Origin: Pedobacter antarcticus
Lineage (GTDB): Bacteria > Bacteroidota > Bacteroidia > Sphingobacteriales > Sphingobacteriaceae
Length of the DNA stretch: 64,000 bases
Reading direction: 5' to 3'
Assembly (NCBI RefSeq): GCF_900112985.1
Contig: NZ_FONS01000001.1
Span: forward strand, 57,720 to 121,719
Position numbers and translations under genes: made by a program. The notes under the pieces were generated by a model that had not been told where the DNA came from, made no database searches, and saw only the letters and a list, made by a program, of their open reading frames with translations. This document shows, in pieces, positions 8,083-17,259 of this stretch; positions within the stretch are counted from its first letter, which is position 1; each line of letters starts with the position of its first letter.

Positions 8083-9624
8083 CTATCCCTGTCCAAGTTT
8101 CATTAAATACGAATACAATACAACGTCGAGTCCATAGATGTCCTTTCTGAATTGTAAACCCCCTAACTCGTCTGCCCAGCAGGTAAAATAGGTGAGATGA
8201 ACCGGTATTTTAACTGGCAAAGCAATATCTTTTGCTTTTTGATTAGCCGTTAGTGCCATTTCTTTCTTAATCAGTTGAAATTTTTCTCCCTCTCCAAATA
8301 ATTGCTGCGCAAGTTCCAATGGTTTTTCTAATCTGATACACCCATGACTCAAAGCTCTGTCCGATTTATCAAAAGCTGCTTTTGCGGGTGTATCATGTAG
8401 ATATACAGAACTTTGATTCTTGAACAGAAATTTAATTTTACCAAGCGAATTTTCCTCACCCGGACGTTGCTTAAAGGTATACTTTCCTCCGGCGGAACCA
8501 TTGGACCAGTCAATGGTCTCAGAATCTTTAATCAGTTTACCGTTTTCGTATACGTCTATGTTATTATTAGATAGATAATAGCGGTCTGCAGATGCATGCC
8601 TGGATATTTCTTTAGTTGCAATGCTTTCCGGAATATTCCATACTGGATTTACCTGCACGCTGTAAATCATACTGGATAATTGGGGCGTCTCGCGGGAAAA
8701 TGGACGATCTTTCTTGAGATCCTGCTCATCATATTCCTTCAGATCCACTGTCTTTTTGAGATCTCTCCCCTCACCGACACAGACTTTCATATTCAATAAT
8801 GACGTACCTTTTTCCATAACGTCCAGACGGTAATCAGGAATATTCACCCAGACACTTTTCCCCTCTCCTTTTTCAACTTTCCATCGCATGCGTTCCATAT
8901 TTACCGCCAGTTGTCTGGATGTCTCTTCTTTGCTCATACCAGGCGCGATAACACCTTCATTTAAGGCTTTTTGCAGGGCTAAATACGATTTATCTTTAGG
9001 CTGAATGCTGTCCAGATATTCACTAAGATTATCCAGTTCAAAAAGTTTAAGCATATCGTTGTCCTGCGGACGGCTGGTCTGGGTATAATAATTTGCATAA
9101 ATTCTTTTTGGGCTTATTGCACCAAATACAATCGCATTACTATAAGAGGTTAAAGAATTTGCAGCCGCGATTTCCATCTCTGCGAGGGTTTGGCAAGCAT
9201 CTTCTATATCAGCAACTTTACTCTTATCATAAACCCTGTTTATTAGGGATGAAAATAATTTTGCATCAAACATACTGGCTGCTAAACCGTGGTTTCCCGC
9301 TTTAGCAAGATAATTTGTCAGCCCTTTTAGTTGCCCATCCGGCAAGTATCGTTTAATAAGAACAGGTTCATAACCATTTTGCTCATAAAATGACGTGATT
9401 AATTTGGGGTTGCGCAATTGTTCTTGCTTCGCATTCAATACCTTTTTGAGAAAGGTTGCCATTTTTTCATCTGGTATATCTTTGAAAACCTTGTTTTTTG
9501 TTTCCTTAAAGACAATTTCACCAATATCTGAGCGATTTTTCTTACAAGATTGGAACAGAAAAAATGAGCAAATAATACCAGTCGTAATAAACAGGTTAAG
9601 CCCTGAAAGGAGTCGCTTCTTCAT
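8083..9624 (-). CDS. L,D-transpeptidase (YcbB/YkuD type), lipoprotein
   Basis: A 513-residue envelope enzyme that forms or remodels 3-3 peptidoglycan cross-links. It begins with a lipoprotein signal (FFLFQSC, Cys at residue 27). The YkuD catalytic region near residue 430 carries SHGCIRLEKP with the nucleophilic cysteine and the preceding His in YLHDTP. The long N-terminal region of about 230 residues before the catalytic domain matches the YcbB type. It stands alone with its own upstream region. Confidence 0.9.
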   Translation of the reverse strand: MKKRLLSGLNLFITTGIICSFFLFQSCKKNRSDIGEIVFKETKNKVFKDIPDEKMATFLKKVLNAKQEQLRNPKLITSFYEQNGYEPVLIKRYLPDGQLKGLTNYLAKAGNHGLAASMFDAKLFSSLINRVYDKSKVADIEDACQTLAEMEIAAANSLTSYSNAIVFGAISPKRIYANYYTQTSRPQDNDMLKLFELDNLSEYLDSIQPKDKSYLALQKALNEGVIAPGMSKEETSRQLAVNMERMRWKVEKGEGKSVWVNIPDYRLDVMEKGTSLLNMKVCVGEGRDLKKTVDLKEYDEQDLKKDRPFSRETPQLSSMIYSVQVNPVWNIPESIATKEISRHASADRYYLSNNNIDVYENGKLIKDSETIDWSNGSAGGKYTFKQRPGEENSLGKIKFLFKNQSSVYLHDTPAKAAFDKSDRALSHGCIRLEKPLELAQQLFGEGEKFQLIKKEMALTANQKAKDIALPVKIPVHLTYFTCWADELGGLQFRKDIYGLDVVLYSYLMKLGQG

Positions 9625-9767
9625 AAATATGTTTAAGATTTAAATTTCATTAAACGTCGGCCGGGCTAAAAGCAAAATATAAAAAATGCGATTAAACAAA
9701 TTCAACGTCTATTTTTAAAACTAAACAAGACCAGGATTTATTTGTTAGAAAAAAAACTGAAATAATC

Positions 9768-10202
9768 ATGAAAGAAGGAAACTTAGAAAGATTTATTGAT
9801 GCCCAGCAAAGAGACTATCAGATAGCGCTAAAAGAGATTAAGGCAGGAAGAAAGCAGGGTCATTGGATGTGGTATATATTCCCGCAATTACAAGGACTGG
9901 GAAATACAGAGACCTCAAAATTTTATGCTTTAGCCGATCTTAACGAGGCGGACACCTACTTAAGCCATCCTTTACTGGGAAGCAGATTAGTTGAAATTTG
10001 TAATGAACTATTAAAGTTAAATAAAAACGATCCAAACACTATTTTTGGTCATCCAGACGATCTAAAACTCAAATCTTCCATGACATTATTCGCAGAAATA
10101 CCATTGACGAACCCTGTATTTATTCAAGTATTGAATAAATTTTATGACGGAAGCAAAGATGATAAAACATTAAACCTTCTAAAAAACCGACAGAATATCT
10201 AA
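9768..10202 (+). CDS. DUF1810 family protein
   Basis: A 144-residue cytoplasmic protein recognised by the DUF1810 signature: N-terminal LERFIDAQQRDYQIALKEI, then GHWMWYIFPQL and the late motif SSMTLFAE. No biochemical function is established for the family. Length is normal. It converges with the DJ-1/PfpI gene with a 4-nt gap. Confidence 0.9.
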   Translation: MKEGNLERFIDAQQRDYQIALKEIKAGRKQGHWMWYIFPQLQGLGNTETSKFYALADLNEADTYLSHPLLGSRLVEICNELLKLNKNDPNTIFGHPDDLKLKSSMTLFAEIPLTNPVFIQVLNKFYDGSKDDKTLNLLKNRQNI

Positions 10203-10206
10203 TTAA

Positions 10207-10908
10207 TTAAGAGGTTTCCTCCGTCTGGGCTTCCAACTGCGTTATCAAAGCCTTGGCTGCTGGCCCCGCAGATAATGGATTCTGCCCGGTTATCAGTAAA
10301 CCATCAACTTCTATATGGCTCATAAAAGGAACTACGGATGAATTCAATTCTGCACCCAATTCTTTGAGACGATCTTCCAGTTTATACGGAATATTATTAC
10401 TTCGTCCAACCATCGTTTCTTCTGTGTTTGTAAAAGCTGAGATATGTCTTCCGGTCAGAAATCCTGGCTGCAGTTCCGCTGCTTTAATTAGTGCAGCCGG
10501 ACCGTGACACACCGCTGCAACGGGCTTTCCCAAATGATAGAAATCGAGTATAAGTTTCCCGCTGGCTTCATTTGTAGCAAGATCCCAGATTGGGCCATGC
10601 CCGCCAGGATAAAATACTGCATCATAGTCTTCAGCATGAATCGTACTTAACACATTTGTCCGCTCAAATGCAGTTTTAGCGATTTCATCGTCTTGAAACC
10701 TCCGGTTAGAACCGGTAATGTTTTCAGTCAATTCACTCATCGGATCAACTGGTGGCCTGCCACCGAGTGGACTCGCAAGCGTAATCCGGTATCCTGCATC
10801 TATAAATTCATAATAGGGATCTGTAAATTCTCCGAGCCATACGCCTGTTTTACTATCTGTATTTTCCATCTGTTCGTGAGATGTAAGCACAATTAAGATC
10901 TTTTTCAT
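10207..10908 (-). CDS. DJ-1/PfpI family protein (Hsp31-like glyoxalase/deglycase type)
   Basis: A 233-residue type 1 glutamine amidotransferase-like protein. The nucleophile elbow AAVCHGPAALI carries the conserved Cys and His, and the N-terminal GVWLGEFTDPY with TLASPLGG matches the Hsp31-like branch reported to handle glyoxal and methylglyoxal. No partner gene is adjacent. The exact activity is not decided by sequence. Confidence 0.88.
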   Translation of the reverse strand: MKKILIVLTSHEQMENTDSKTGVWLGEFTDPYYEFIDAGYRITLASPLGGRPPVDPMSELTENITGSNRRFQDDEIAKTAFERTNVLSTIHAEDYDAVFYPGGHGPIWDLATNEASGKLILDFYHLGKPVAAVCHGPAALIKAAELQPGFLTGRHISAFTNTEETMVGRSNNIPYKLEDRLKELGAELNSSVVPFMSHIEVDGLLITGQNPLSAGPAAKALITQLEAQTEETS

Positions 10909-11029
10909 TAGTCTTTATTTAATATGATATAGCTGGAAACACAACCAGTCCTATTTGGTTTTGTTTTCACGTTATAAACAGAAGAAAAATACTCAATATA
11001 TAAAGACAAAATAATCCTGAAAGAGCGGG

Positions 11030-11893
11030 CTACTTAATATTGGTGGGTTTTGGATTTAACAATCTCAAAGCATTAAAAACTGCCTGATGTGTTACTGTGG
11101 CGTGATCCTCGCTAGGTAAATAGTCAAAATACACTTTTAGATTTTCACTTTTGGTTCCTTTTATTTTTTCTGCAAGGAGATTGGCGTCGACCTCCATTAC
11201 ATGAGGAGCCTCAGATGGGGCCAGGCCTTCTTTCCCTACCCCTATATAAATTTTGGTCTCATCCGTAAAACTTTTATCCAATATATCGCCATTCAAGCCA
11301 AATAAGGAACCGTTATCCCACCACAAGCTCGGGCTAATGATTATATAGGAGTTGAAAAGTTTTGGTTTTTTCAATAGGATCTCAGTTGCTACCAGTCCTC
11401 CTAGAGATTGTCCTATAATGGTTCTTGAAGAATTTGTATGATATCTTTTTTCAATATAGGGCTGAAGTTCTTTTTCAATAAAAGCTATAAATTTATCAGA
11501 ATGACCGGAAGTGGTATATGTCTTTTGGTCGGACTTGATATTAGTAGGATAGGTAAAATCTCTTTTTCTATCCACATTAGCTATTCCTACAATGATTGAT
11601 TTAGGAACCCTGTTAATCCACGGAAAATTGTTGTAATGATATAAACCTACGACTTGTATGAAATCTTCGTCTGCCGACCCATCAAGCAAATAGACCACCG
11701 GATATTTGGTGCTGTCTTTCGGATTATATCCTTCCGGCAAATAAATATTAAGCGTTCTATTCTCTGAAAGAGTAACAGATTTAATAGTCTCTATATTACC
11801 AAGAATAAATGGCTTAGCGGTTACCGTATTGTTTTGCGCTGAGGCAATGTGGAACATCAAAAGAAGGACAATACTACAAATGGTTTTCTTCAT
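11030..11893 (-). CDS. Alpha/beta hydrolase of the esterase D / Fes-IroE family, secreted
   Basis: A 287-residue protein with a signal peptide (MKKTICSIVLLLMFHIASAQ). The nucleophile elbow IIGQSLGGLVATE holds the catalytic Ser, and the catalytic His is in SEDHATVTHQ. VVYLLDGSADED is the typical oxyanion-side strand. The family includes enterochelin esterases and carbohydrate esterases. The substrate here is unknown and no siderophore genes are adjacent. Confidence 0.87.
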   Translation of the reverse strand: MKKTICSIVLLLMFHIASAQNNTVTAKPFILGNIETIKSVTLSENRTLNIYLPEGYNPKDSTKYPVVYLLDGSADEDFIQVVGLYHYNNFPWINRVPKSIIVGIANVDRKRDFTYPTNIKSDQKTYTTSGHSDKFIAFIEKELQPYIEKRYHTNSSRTIIGQSLGGLVATEILLKKPKLFNSYIIISPSLWWDNGSLFGLNGDILDKSFTDETKIYIGVGKEGLAPSEAPHVMEVDANLLAEKIKGTKSENLKVYFDYLPSEDHATVTHQAVFNALRLLNPKPTNIK

Positions 11894-11960
11894 CCACCAA
11901 AACTACCCAAATTATAATTGATACTAATTATTGCTTAACCAATTTCAGCTAACGGAATAA

Positions 11961-11990
11961 CCACAGCTGCTCTATATGAATCAGCTGTGG
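11961..11990 (-). terminator. Hairpin terminator after the aldo/keto reductase gene
   Basis: CCACAGCTG and CAGCTGTGG form a 9-bp stem with a 12-nt loop 16 nt past the stop of the aldo/keto reductase. The following T-run on the minus strand is weak, so it may be a stability hairpin rather than an efficient terminator. Confidence 0.55.
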
Positions 11991-12006
11991 GTTGTCAAAT
12001 AAGTGA

Positions 12007-13008
12007 TTAATTGTTAACTAATTTCATCGCTCCTTCGCTGTAGCGTGCCCCCACATTTGGATAACGTTTAATTAGCTGGTTGATGTTGGCTAAGTCATCA
12101 CCGTTCAATGAAATATCAACTGCGCCTGCATTTTCCTCTAGATACTTTCGTTTTTTTGTTCCCGGAATCGGGATAATATCTTCACCCTGAGCAAGTACCC
12201 AGGCTAAAGCAAGTTGCGCAGGTGTACAATCTTTATGCCGCGCAATGACTGCAAATTCCTGCACCAATTTATTATTGTTTTCAGCAAATTCTCCTTGATA
12301 ACGTGGCAAAGATCTTCTAAAATCTGTATCATCGAGATTTTCAACCTGTAAAGTACTAGTTACTAAACCTCTTGCTAATGGAGAATATGGAATTAATGAG
12401 ATCCCCAGTTCGCGCACTGTGCTTAAGATCTCTCCTTCGACATCGCGGGTGAACAATGAATATTCACTTTGTAAAGCTGCGATCGGATGTGTTGCATGTG
12501 CCTTACGAATGGAGGCCGGAGACGCTTCACTTAATCCAAGATAGCGAACTTTCCCTTCTGTCACCAGATCTGCCATCGCGCCGACCATCTCCTCCACCGG
12601 GACATTCGGGTCTATACGATGCGCATAATACAGATCAATTACATCGATATTTAGGCGCCTTAAGCTAGCTTCAGCTGCTTGTTTCAGCCACTTAGGTGAA
12701 CCATCGAAATACGTCCCATTACTGTTCCCTGGTCGTACGACATCTTCCTTATAACGAAATCCGAATTTGGTTGCAATAAAAACCTTATTCCGGTTCGGCA
12801 CCAATACTTTCGAAATTAACTCTTCATTCGCTCCATTAGCATACATATCAGCTGTATCCCAGAAATTGATTCCAAGATCTATTGCCGTTTCCAGTGTCGC
12901 AATACTTTCCTTGTCGTCTCCCGGACCATAAGCGAAGCTCATTCCCATGCAACCTAAACCCAATGATGATAATTCTTCTCCTGTCTTACCTAATTTTCTG
13001 TATTTCAT
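12007..13008 (-). CDS. Aldo/keto reductase (YajO/AKR13-like)
   Basis: A 333-residue NADPH-dependent oxidoreductase with the full catalytic tetrad: Asp and Tyr in [10 protein letters not shown], Lys in FIATKFGF and His in YYAHRID. The C-terminal [15 protein letters not shown] binds the cofactor phosphate region. The substrate is not predictable. The gene has its own regulatory region upstream with a 21-bp spaced direct repeat. A second, divergent aldo/keto reductase is at 57295. Confidence 0.93.
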   Translation of the reverse strand: MKYRKLGKTGEELSSLGLGCMGMSFAYGPGDDKESIATLETAIDLGINFWDTADMYANGANEELISKVLVPNRNKVFIATKFGFRYKEDVVRPGNSNGTYFDGSPKWLKQAAEASLRRLNIDVIDLYYAHRIDPNVPVEEMVGAMADLVTEGKVRYLGLSEASPASIRKAHATHPIAALQSEYSLFTRDVEGEILSTVRELGISLIPYSPLARGLVTSTLQVENLDDTDFRRSLPRYQGEFAENNNKLVQEFAVIARHKDCTPAQLALAWVLAQGEDIIPIPGTKKRKYLEENAGAVDISLNGDDLANINQLIKRYPNVGARYSEGAMKLVNN

Positions 13009-13108
13009 AATTGATAATTATTATTTGTTCGAATTCTGCGGATTATTTCCCATCCTTAATTGGCCGGGTAAATCAATGACTCAAAAGTACAATACAACGA
13101 ATAGCGGC

Positions 13109-13144
13109 ATTTATAATAATCAAGCAGATATTTATAATAATCAA
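13109..13144. promoter_or_regulatory. 15-bp direct repeat with 21-bp spacing upstream of the aldo/keto reductase
   Basis: ATTTATAATAATCAA occurs at 13109-13123 and again at 13130-13144. The 21-bp period is two helical turns, so a protein dimer could contact both on one face. It lies about 100 bp upstream of the reductase start. AT-rich sequence makes chance repeats more likely, so confidence is low. Confidence 0.35.
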
Positions 13145-13183
13145 ACAACAAGCTAAACTTGTTTTATAAACCTTATAAAATTC

Positions 13184-13222
13184 AAACGCCGGCATCTTGT
13201 TTAAAAAAGAATACCGGCGTTT
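13184..13222 (-). terminator. Terminator hairpin of the D-amino-acid/hexosaminidase operon
   Basis: AAACGCCGG pairs with CCGGCGTTT (9 bp, GC-rich centre) around a 21-nt loop, 24 nt beyond the stop of the M19 dipeptidase. Its position at the end of a five-gene minus-strand operon supports the role. The T-run after the stem is modest. Confidence 0.6.
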
Positions 13223-13245
13223 ATTAATAAGTTTTAGTATAAAAA

Positions 13246-14319
13246 TTAGCTCCAGGCTTTTCTCAGGAATCTTAACCAGTTACCATGCATTAAATTGTTT
13301 ATATCTGATTGTGTATAACCGCGCTTTTCCATTATAGCGGGGATGTTCTGCAAATCAGCTATGCTCTGGATATCATATGGACACTGCTCCTTGCCAAAAG
13401 CACCGTCGAGATCCGATCCAACGCCGACATGTAAAGTATTGCCCGCGATCTGGCAAATATGGTCAAGGTGATTAATCATTACTTCGAGATTGCATCCAGT
13501 CCCCCTGGGTGTTGATTGCCCTCTTACCCATCCAGGAACCATCATCCAAGCGTCTAAAGCAAGCCCAATTACGGCTCCTCTCTCGATTAATGCTTTAATC
13601 TGTTCGTCGCTATACTGACGGTTATGATTAACGAGTGAACGGCAATTATTGTGTGACGCCCATATATGACCATTGAAGTGATCAAGCGCCTCCCAAAAGC
13701 TATCATCACATAAATGCGTCGCATCTAAAATGATATTGAGCTTCTCCATCTCACGAAGCAACTCATGCCCTTTCGGCCCCATTAAACCTGTGGCATCTGT
13801 TCCCTGGGCATATCTCCCGGGGCCATAATGCGCCGGACCAACAGCCCTTAAGCCTTTAGCATGCGCTTTATGCAAATAGTCAATATTAATTATAGAATCT
13901 GCACCTTCCAGACTAAGTATATAGCCTATTGGTTTACTGGCATCTGAAAGTTCATTGTTCGTCCATCGAGAGATATGCTCGTTCAAAAGCTCAAGGTTAT
14001 TAATCTGCACCATCTCTCCAGCGTCTTCCATAGCGTTGTACCAGGCAAGCTGGCCCTGGGTCTGTGCCCAGGCCTGCTCCGGAGAATGCAAGCCAGGAAG
14101 ATGGTTGTCAGGTGCCACATATCTTGCGATTTGTGTCGCTATTACAAGTCCAATTTTTCCTTTCCTTAATTCTGGCAAAGACACTACTGCCTTTGCCCTG
14201 TCAGGTTTATCTGATAAGCCTTCTTCCCTTTGGTTAATGGATGTTACCGGTAAACGCAGATCGCGGTTCCATTCCAGGGCATTCATACTCAAATCTAAAT
14301 GTGCATCGATAGTAAACAT
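13246..14319 (-). CDS. Membrane dipeptidase (peptidase M19, renal dipeptidase family)
   Basis: A 357-residue zinc dipeptidase. The metal-site motifs are visible: IDAHLDLS (HxD), the bridging Glu in LSLEGADS, and the His residues in DATHLCDDSF and ASHNNCRS, with VGSDLDGAFG near the end. M19 enzymes cleave dipeptides and tolerate a D-residue at the C-terminal side. It has no signal peptide. It is the last gene of the operon, 8 nt after the D-serine dehydratase-like gene, which would use the released D-amino acids. Confidence 0.93.
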   Translation of the reverse strand: MFTIDAHLDLSMNALEWNRDLRLPVTSINQREEGLSDKPDRAKAVVSLPELRKGKIGLVIATQIARYVAPDNHLPGLHSPEQAWAQTQGQLAWYNAMEDAGEMVQINNLELLNEHISRWTNNELSDASKPIGYILSLEGADSIINIDYLHKAHAKGLRAVGPAHYGPGRYAQGTDATGLMGPKGHELLREMEKLNIILDATHLCDDSFWEALDHFNGHIWASHNNCRSLVNHNRQYSDEQIKALIERGAVIGLALDAWMMVPGWVRGQSTPRGTGCNLEVMINHLDHICQIAGNTLHVGVGSDLDGAFGKEQCPYDIQSIADLQNIPAIMEKRGYTQSDINNLMHGNWLRFLRKAWS

Positions 14320-14327
14320 ACTTCTGA

Positions 14328-15446
14328 TTAAATAGTGATTTTTCTAGTTCTGGAAGTTATCTCCCACTCATCGTTAATTTCCTGATTATAAATGATACTG
14401 GCATAGTTATATAAAGCGACAGTAGGGCAAATATGAATAGGTAATCCATATAATACATCACCTATAGAAAACCCATGTTTAGCACCCAGGTCAAGAACCA
14501 GATGCTCCTCACTCTGGCTCACAAATACGGCATCTGGCGCATTTAAAAAGAAGACCCTTCGCTCCAGTTGATTTTCTGCAGCGATCGATTTATGACCGAG
14601 ATCCAGACTCACAAGGTTGTCTTGTGTCAGAGAAATAACCCTCGTAATTACTACTGCTGCAGTTAAATATAACTGTTCTGCAAAAGCGTCCTGATAGCCC
14701 TTATCCCAAAGTATAAAAGTTCCCGGGCTGCATTCTACAAAATCTTCCCCGGCATAAAAAGGAAAAGTCGGGGTTCCGCCCGCTATAATTACAGGCCGCG
14801 GCATCCCTGAATCAAGCACTTGTTTTTCCATTTGACACAAGGTTCTCCAGATTGGCAGCCACTTTTCCTTTCTTACCTCACAGGATGCGTCGTGAATATG
14901 CCCGTCATATGCATGAAACCCTTTAACGATCAGACCGGGTGTATCAAAGGCCTTTTTATATATTTCTAAGCATGCTTCTCCGGGTAAAATCCCTGTGCGG
15001 TTCATTCCTACATTCAGGTCAGCAAAAACGTTCAGTTCAAGTCCGGCAGCTATTGCGGCAGCAGCATATTCCACGATTGAAATTTCATTGTCAAATAAAC
15101 AGGAAAACTGTGTGTCAGGATAAGACCTGATTAATTTAATAAACCTGTCTATTTTCGGCCCGGTAAGCTGATATGCCAATAGAACGTCAGGTGCCTTACA
15201 CATACCCAGCATCTCGGCCTCAGCAATTGTAGCACATTTAAATTTAGTAATACCTGCATCGATCATTAACAAGGTCACAGCTGCAGATTTGTGCGTCTTA
15301 ACATGCGGCCTTAATCTGGGTATATCCTTGATATTTCGTTTTAACCGCTTTATATTTTCTGTAATCCGATCCGCGTAAAATACTAATGCAGGAGAATCCA
15401 GCTGTGCGATGTTAGTAATAGTGTACCAGGGTTTCTCTTCCAACAT
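14328..15446 (-). CDS. D-threonine aldolase / D-serine dehydratase-like PLP enzyme
   Basis: A 372-residue fold-type III PLP enzyme with alanine-racemase-like N-terminal barrel. The PLP lysine lies in RPHVKTHKSA, and the C-terminal metal-binding HxC is in LPIHICPTVALYN, as in eukaryotic-type D-serine dehydratases. Expected chemistry is dehydration of D-serine (or aldol cleavage of D-threonine). The neighbouring RidA gene would clear the 2-aminoacrylate made by a dehydratase, which favours the dehydratase reading. Confidence 0.9.
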   Translation of the reverse strand: MLEEKPWYTITNIAQLDSPALVFYADRITENIKRLKRNIKDIPRLRPHVKTHKSAAVTLLMIDAGITKFKCATIAEAEMLGMCKAPDVLLAYQLTGPKIDRFIKLIRSYPDTQFSCLFDNEISIVEYAAAAIAAGLELNVFADLNVGMNRTGILPGEACLEIYKKAFDTPGLIVKGFHAYDGHIHDASCEVRKEKWLPIWRTLCQMEKQVLDSGMPRPVIIAGGTPTFPFYAGEDFVECSPGTFILWDKGYQDAFAEQLYLTAAVVITRVISLTQDNLVSLDLGHKSIAAENQLERRVFFLNAPDAVFVSQSEEHLVLDLGAKHGFSIGDVLYGLPIHICPTVALYNYASIIYNQEINDEWEITSRTRKITI

Positions 15447-15454
15447 ATAGATAT

Positions 15455-15928
15455 TTAGTCGTGCAGTTCAAATAATGCTTCAATTTCAACAGGGATATTA
15501 TCGGGCAAAGACCCAAATCCTACGGCACTTCTTGTACCGATACCATTTTCTTCACCCCAAACCTGTGCAAAAAGTTCGCTGCAGCCATTAATAATAAAAG
15601 GATGCTTTTCGAAATCCGGTGTACAATTAACCATACCCAAAACCTTGATAACCCGCTTTACTCGATTTAAGCTACCTAAATTCGTTTTAATAGTAGAAAG
15701 CATAGTCAGTCCAACCTGTCTGGCAGCCAATTTCCCGTCCTGTTGATTAATATCATCGCCGATTCGACCAATAATCAGGCTTTTATCTGGATTTACCGGC
15801 CCATGTCCCGATAAATAAAGATATTTTCCATCTATCAGATAAGGTTTATAAACACCCAGTGGAGTCGGGGCTGGAGGTAAAACCAAACCTAATTTTTCAA
15901 ATTGTTCGTCTGCATTAAAATTTTCCAT
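15455..15928 (-). CDS. RidA family protein (YjgF/YER057c/UK114)
   Basis: A 157-residue protein of the branch with LPPAPTPLGVYKPYLIDGKYLYLSG and the late catalytic-type Arg and Glu in NGIGTRSAVGFGSLPDNIPVEIEA. RidA proteins hydrolyse reactive enamine/imine products of PLP enzymes. The gene sits 8 nt before the D-serine dehydratase-like gene, its logical partner. Length is slightly longer than classic RidA, as usual for this subgroup. Confidence 0.92.
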   Translation of the reverse strand: MENFNADEQFEKLGLVLPPAPTPLGVYKPYLIDGKYLYLSGHGPVNPDKSLIIGRIGDDINQQDGKLAARQVGLTMLSTIKTNLGSLNRVKRVIKVLGMVNCTPDFEKHPFIINGCSELFAQVWGEENGIGTRSAVGFGSLPDNIPVEIEALFELHD

Positions 15929-15937
15929 AAAATATAT

Positions 15938-17251
15938 CTAAAGTATTTGATTTAGTAAAAGTACACCCAATAAGCCAACTACACCAACAATTGATTCCAT
16001 CGCTGCCCAGGATTTAAAAGTGTCCTTCATACTTAGGTTGAAATACTCCTTAAACATCCAGAATCCAGAATCATTGACATGAGAGAACATTAAACTACCA
16101 GCGCCAACAGCAAGAACCATCAGGTTTGGATCGGTATGGGTTGTATTCATCAGGGGCAGTATAATTCCGGCAGTCGTTAATCCTGCAACAGTTGCTGAAC
16201 CAACGCAGAAGCGTATAATGGCAGCGATCATCCAGCCTAAAAACAAAGGCTGCATGTGCAAATCCTTTAGTAAAACAGCAATCTGTTCGCTTACCCCGCT
16301 ATCTACCAATACCTGTTTAAGTGCACCAGACCCACCTATAATAAGCAGGATCATTGCAACATCTTTTATCGCATCACCATAAATCCCCATGATATATGGT
16401 ATTTTTTTACCTTGAAATACGCCAAGGGTTAATGTGGCAGAAAACAAAGCGATAAGCATTACAATAGTTGGACTACCCGCAAATGCAAAGAATTCTGCCA
16501 CTGCCGGATCGGAGCTTGGAATCAAAGCAAACACAGTTGCACCCAATAAAAGGAGTACCGGTAAGAGCGCAGTAAAAAAGCTGTTGAAAGTACCAGGCAG
16601 GGATGATTCAGGAACTTCTACGGGTACAAATGACGCTAACGGATTAGATGGTATATTTTTTAATACCCTGGAGAAAACAGGTCCCCCGATAACAATAGCT
16701 GGTACCGCGACTATCAGTCCGTATAAAAGCGTCAACCCCATATTCGCTTTAAACTGAATGACCAGTGCCGATGGCGACGGATGTGGCGGTAGAAAGCCAT
16801 GTGTAACAGATAACGCAGCAAGCATCGGTAAACCGATGTAAATTACAGGAAGCTTATACTTATAAACAATCGAAAATATAAGTGGAATCATCAGCACAAA
16901 TCCAATTCCATAAAACAATGGTATTCCAATTAGAAAACCTGTAGTAACTACACCCCATTGGATGTACTTTTCACCACAGATATCCATCATAACCGATGCG
17001 ATTTTCTGAGCTGCCCCACTTTCAGCAACCAGCTTACCGAGCATTGCACCGATAATTATGATGATGGCCAAAGAACCCAAAACATCTCCCATTCCTTTCT
17101 CGACAGAAGCAGTTACTTTACCCAGAGGTATGCCAAGGAGAATGCCTGCCAGAATAGACACTACCAGGAAAGAGATGAATGCGTTGATTCGCAAGGCAGA
17201 AACCATTACGATCAGTAATAAAATACTTAAAAGAACAATTATAATAGTCAT
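15938..17251 (-). CDS. GntP-family H+ symporter (gluconate or D-serine type)
   Basis: A 437-residue inner-membrane transporter with about 12 hydrophobic segments and the family hallmark GFLPPHPSPSALV, plus the late motif FCVGSATVAGLTTAG. The family holds gluconate permeases and DsdX, a D-serine permease. Because it is flanked by RidA and D-serine dehydratase-like genes, D-serine or another D-amino acid is a better guess for the substrate than gluconate; this is inference. Confidence 0.93.
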   Translation of the reverse strand: MTIIIVLLSILLLIVMVSALRINAFISFLVVSILAGILLGIPLGKVTASVEKGMGDVLGSLAIIIIIGAMLGKLVAESGAAQKIASVMMDICGEKYIQWGVVTTGFLIGIPLFYGIGFVLMIPLIFSIVYKYKLPVIYIGLPMLAALSVTHGFLPPHPSPSALVIQFKANMGLTLLYGLIVAVPAIVIGGPVFSRVLKNIPSNPLASFVPVEVPESSLPGTFNSFFTALLPVLLLLGATVFALIPSSDPAVAEFFAFAGSPTIVMLIALFSATLTLGVFQGKKIPYIMGIYGDAIKDVAMILLIIGGSGALKQVLVDSGVSEQIAVLLKDLHMQPLFLGWMIAAIIRFCVGSATVAGLTTAGIILPLMNTTHTDPNLMVLAVGAGSLMFSHVNDSGFWMFKEYFNLSMKDTFKSWAAMESIVGVVGLLGVLLLNQIL

Positions 17252-17259
17252 ATTTTCAA

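Noticed and set aside
10930..10970. Imperfect inverted repeat upstream of the DJ-1/PfpI gene
   Set aside because: Arms match poorly and the region is AT-rich; expected by chance.
13955..14335. 126-residue plus-strand ORF opposite the M19 dipeptidase
   Set aside because: Shadow of the real gene on the other strand; no recognisable motif.
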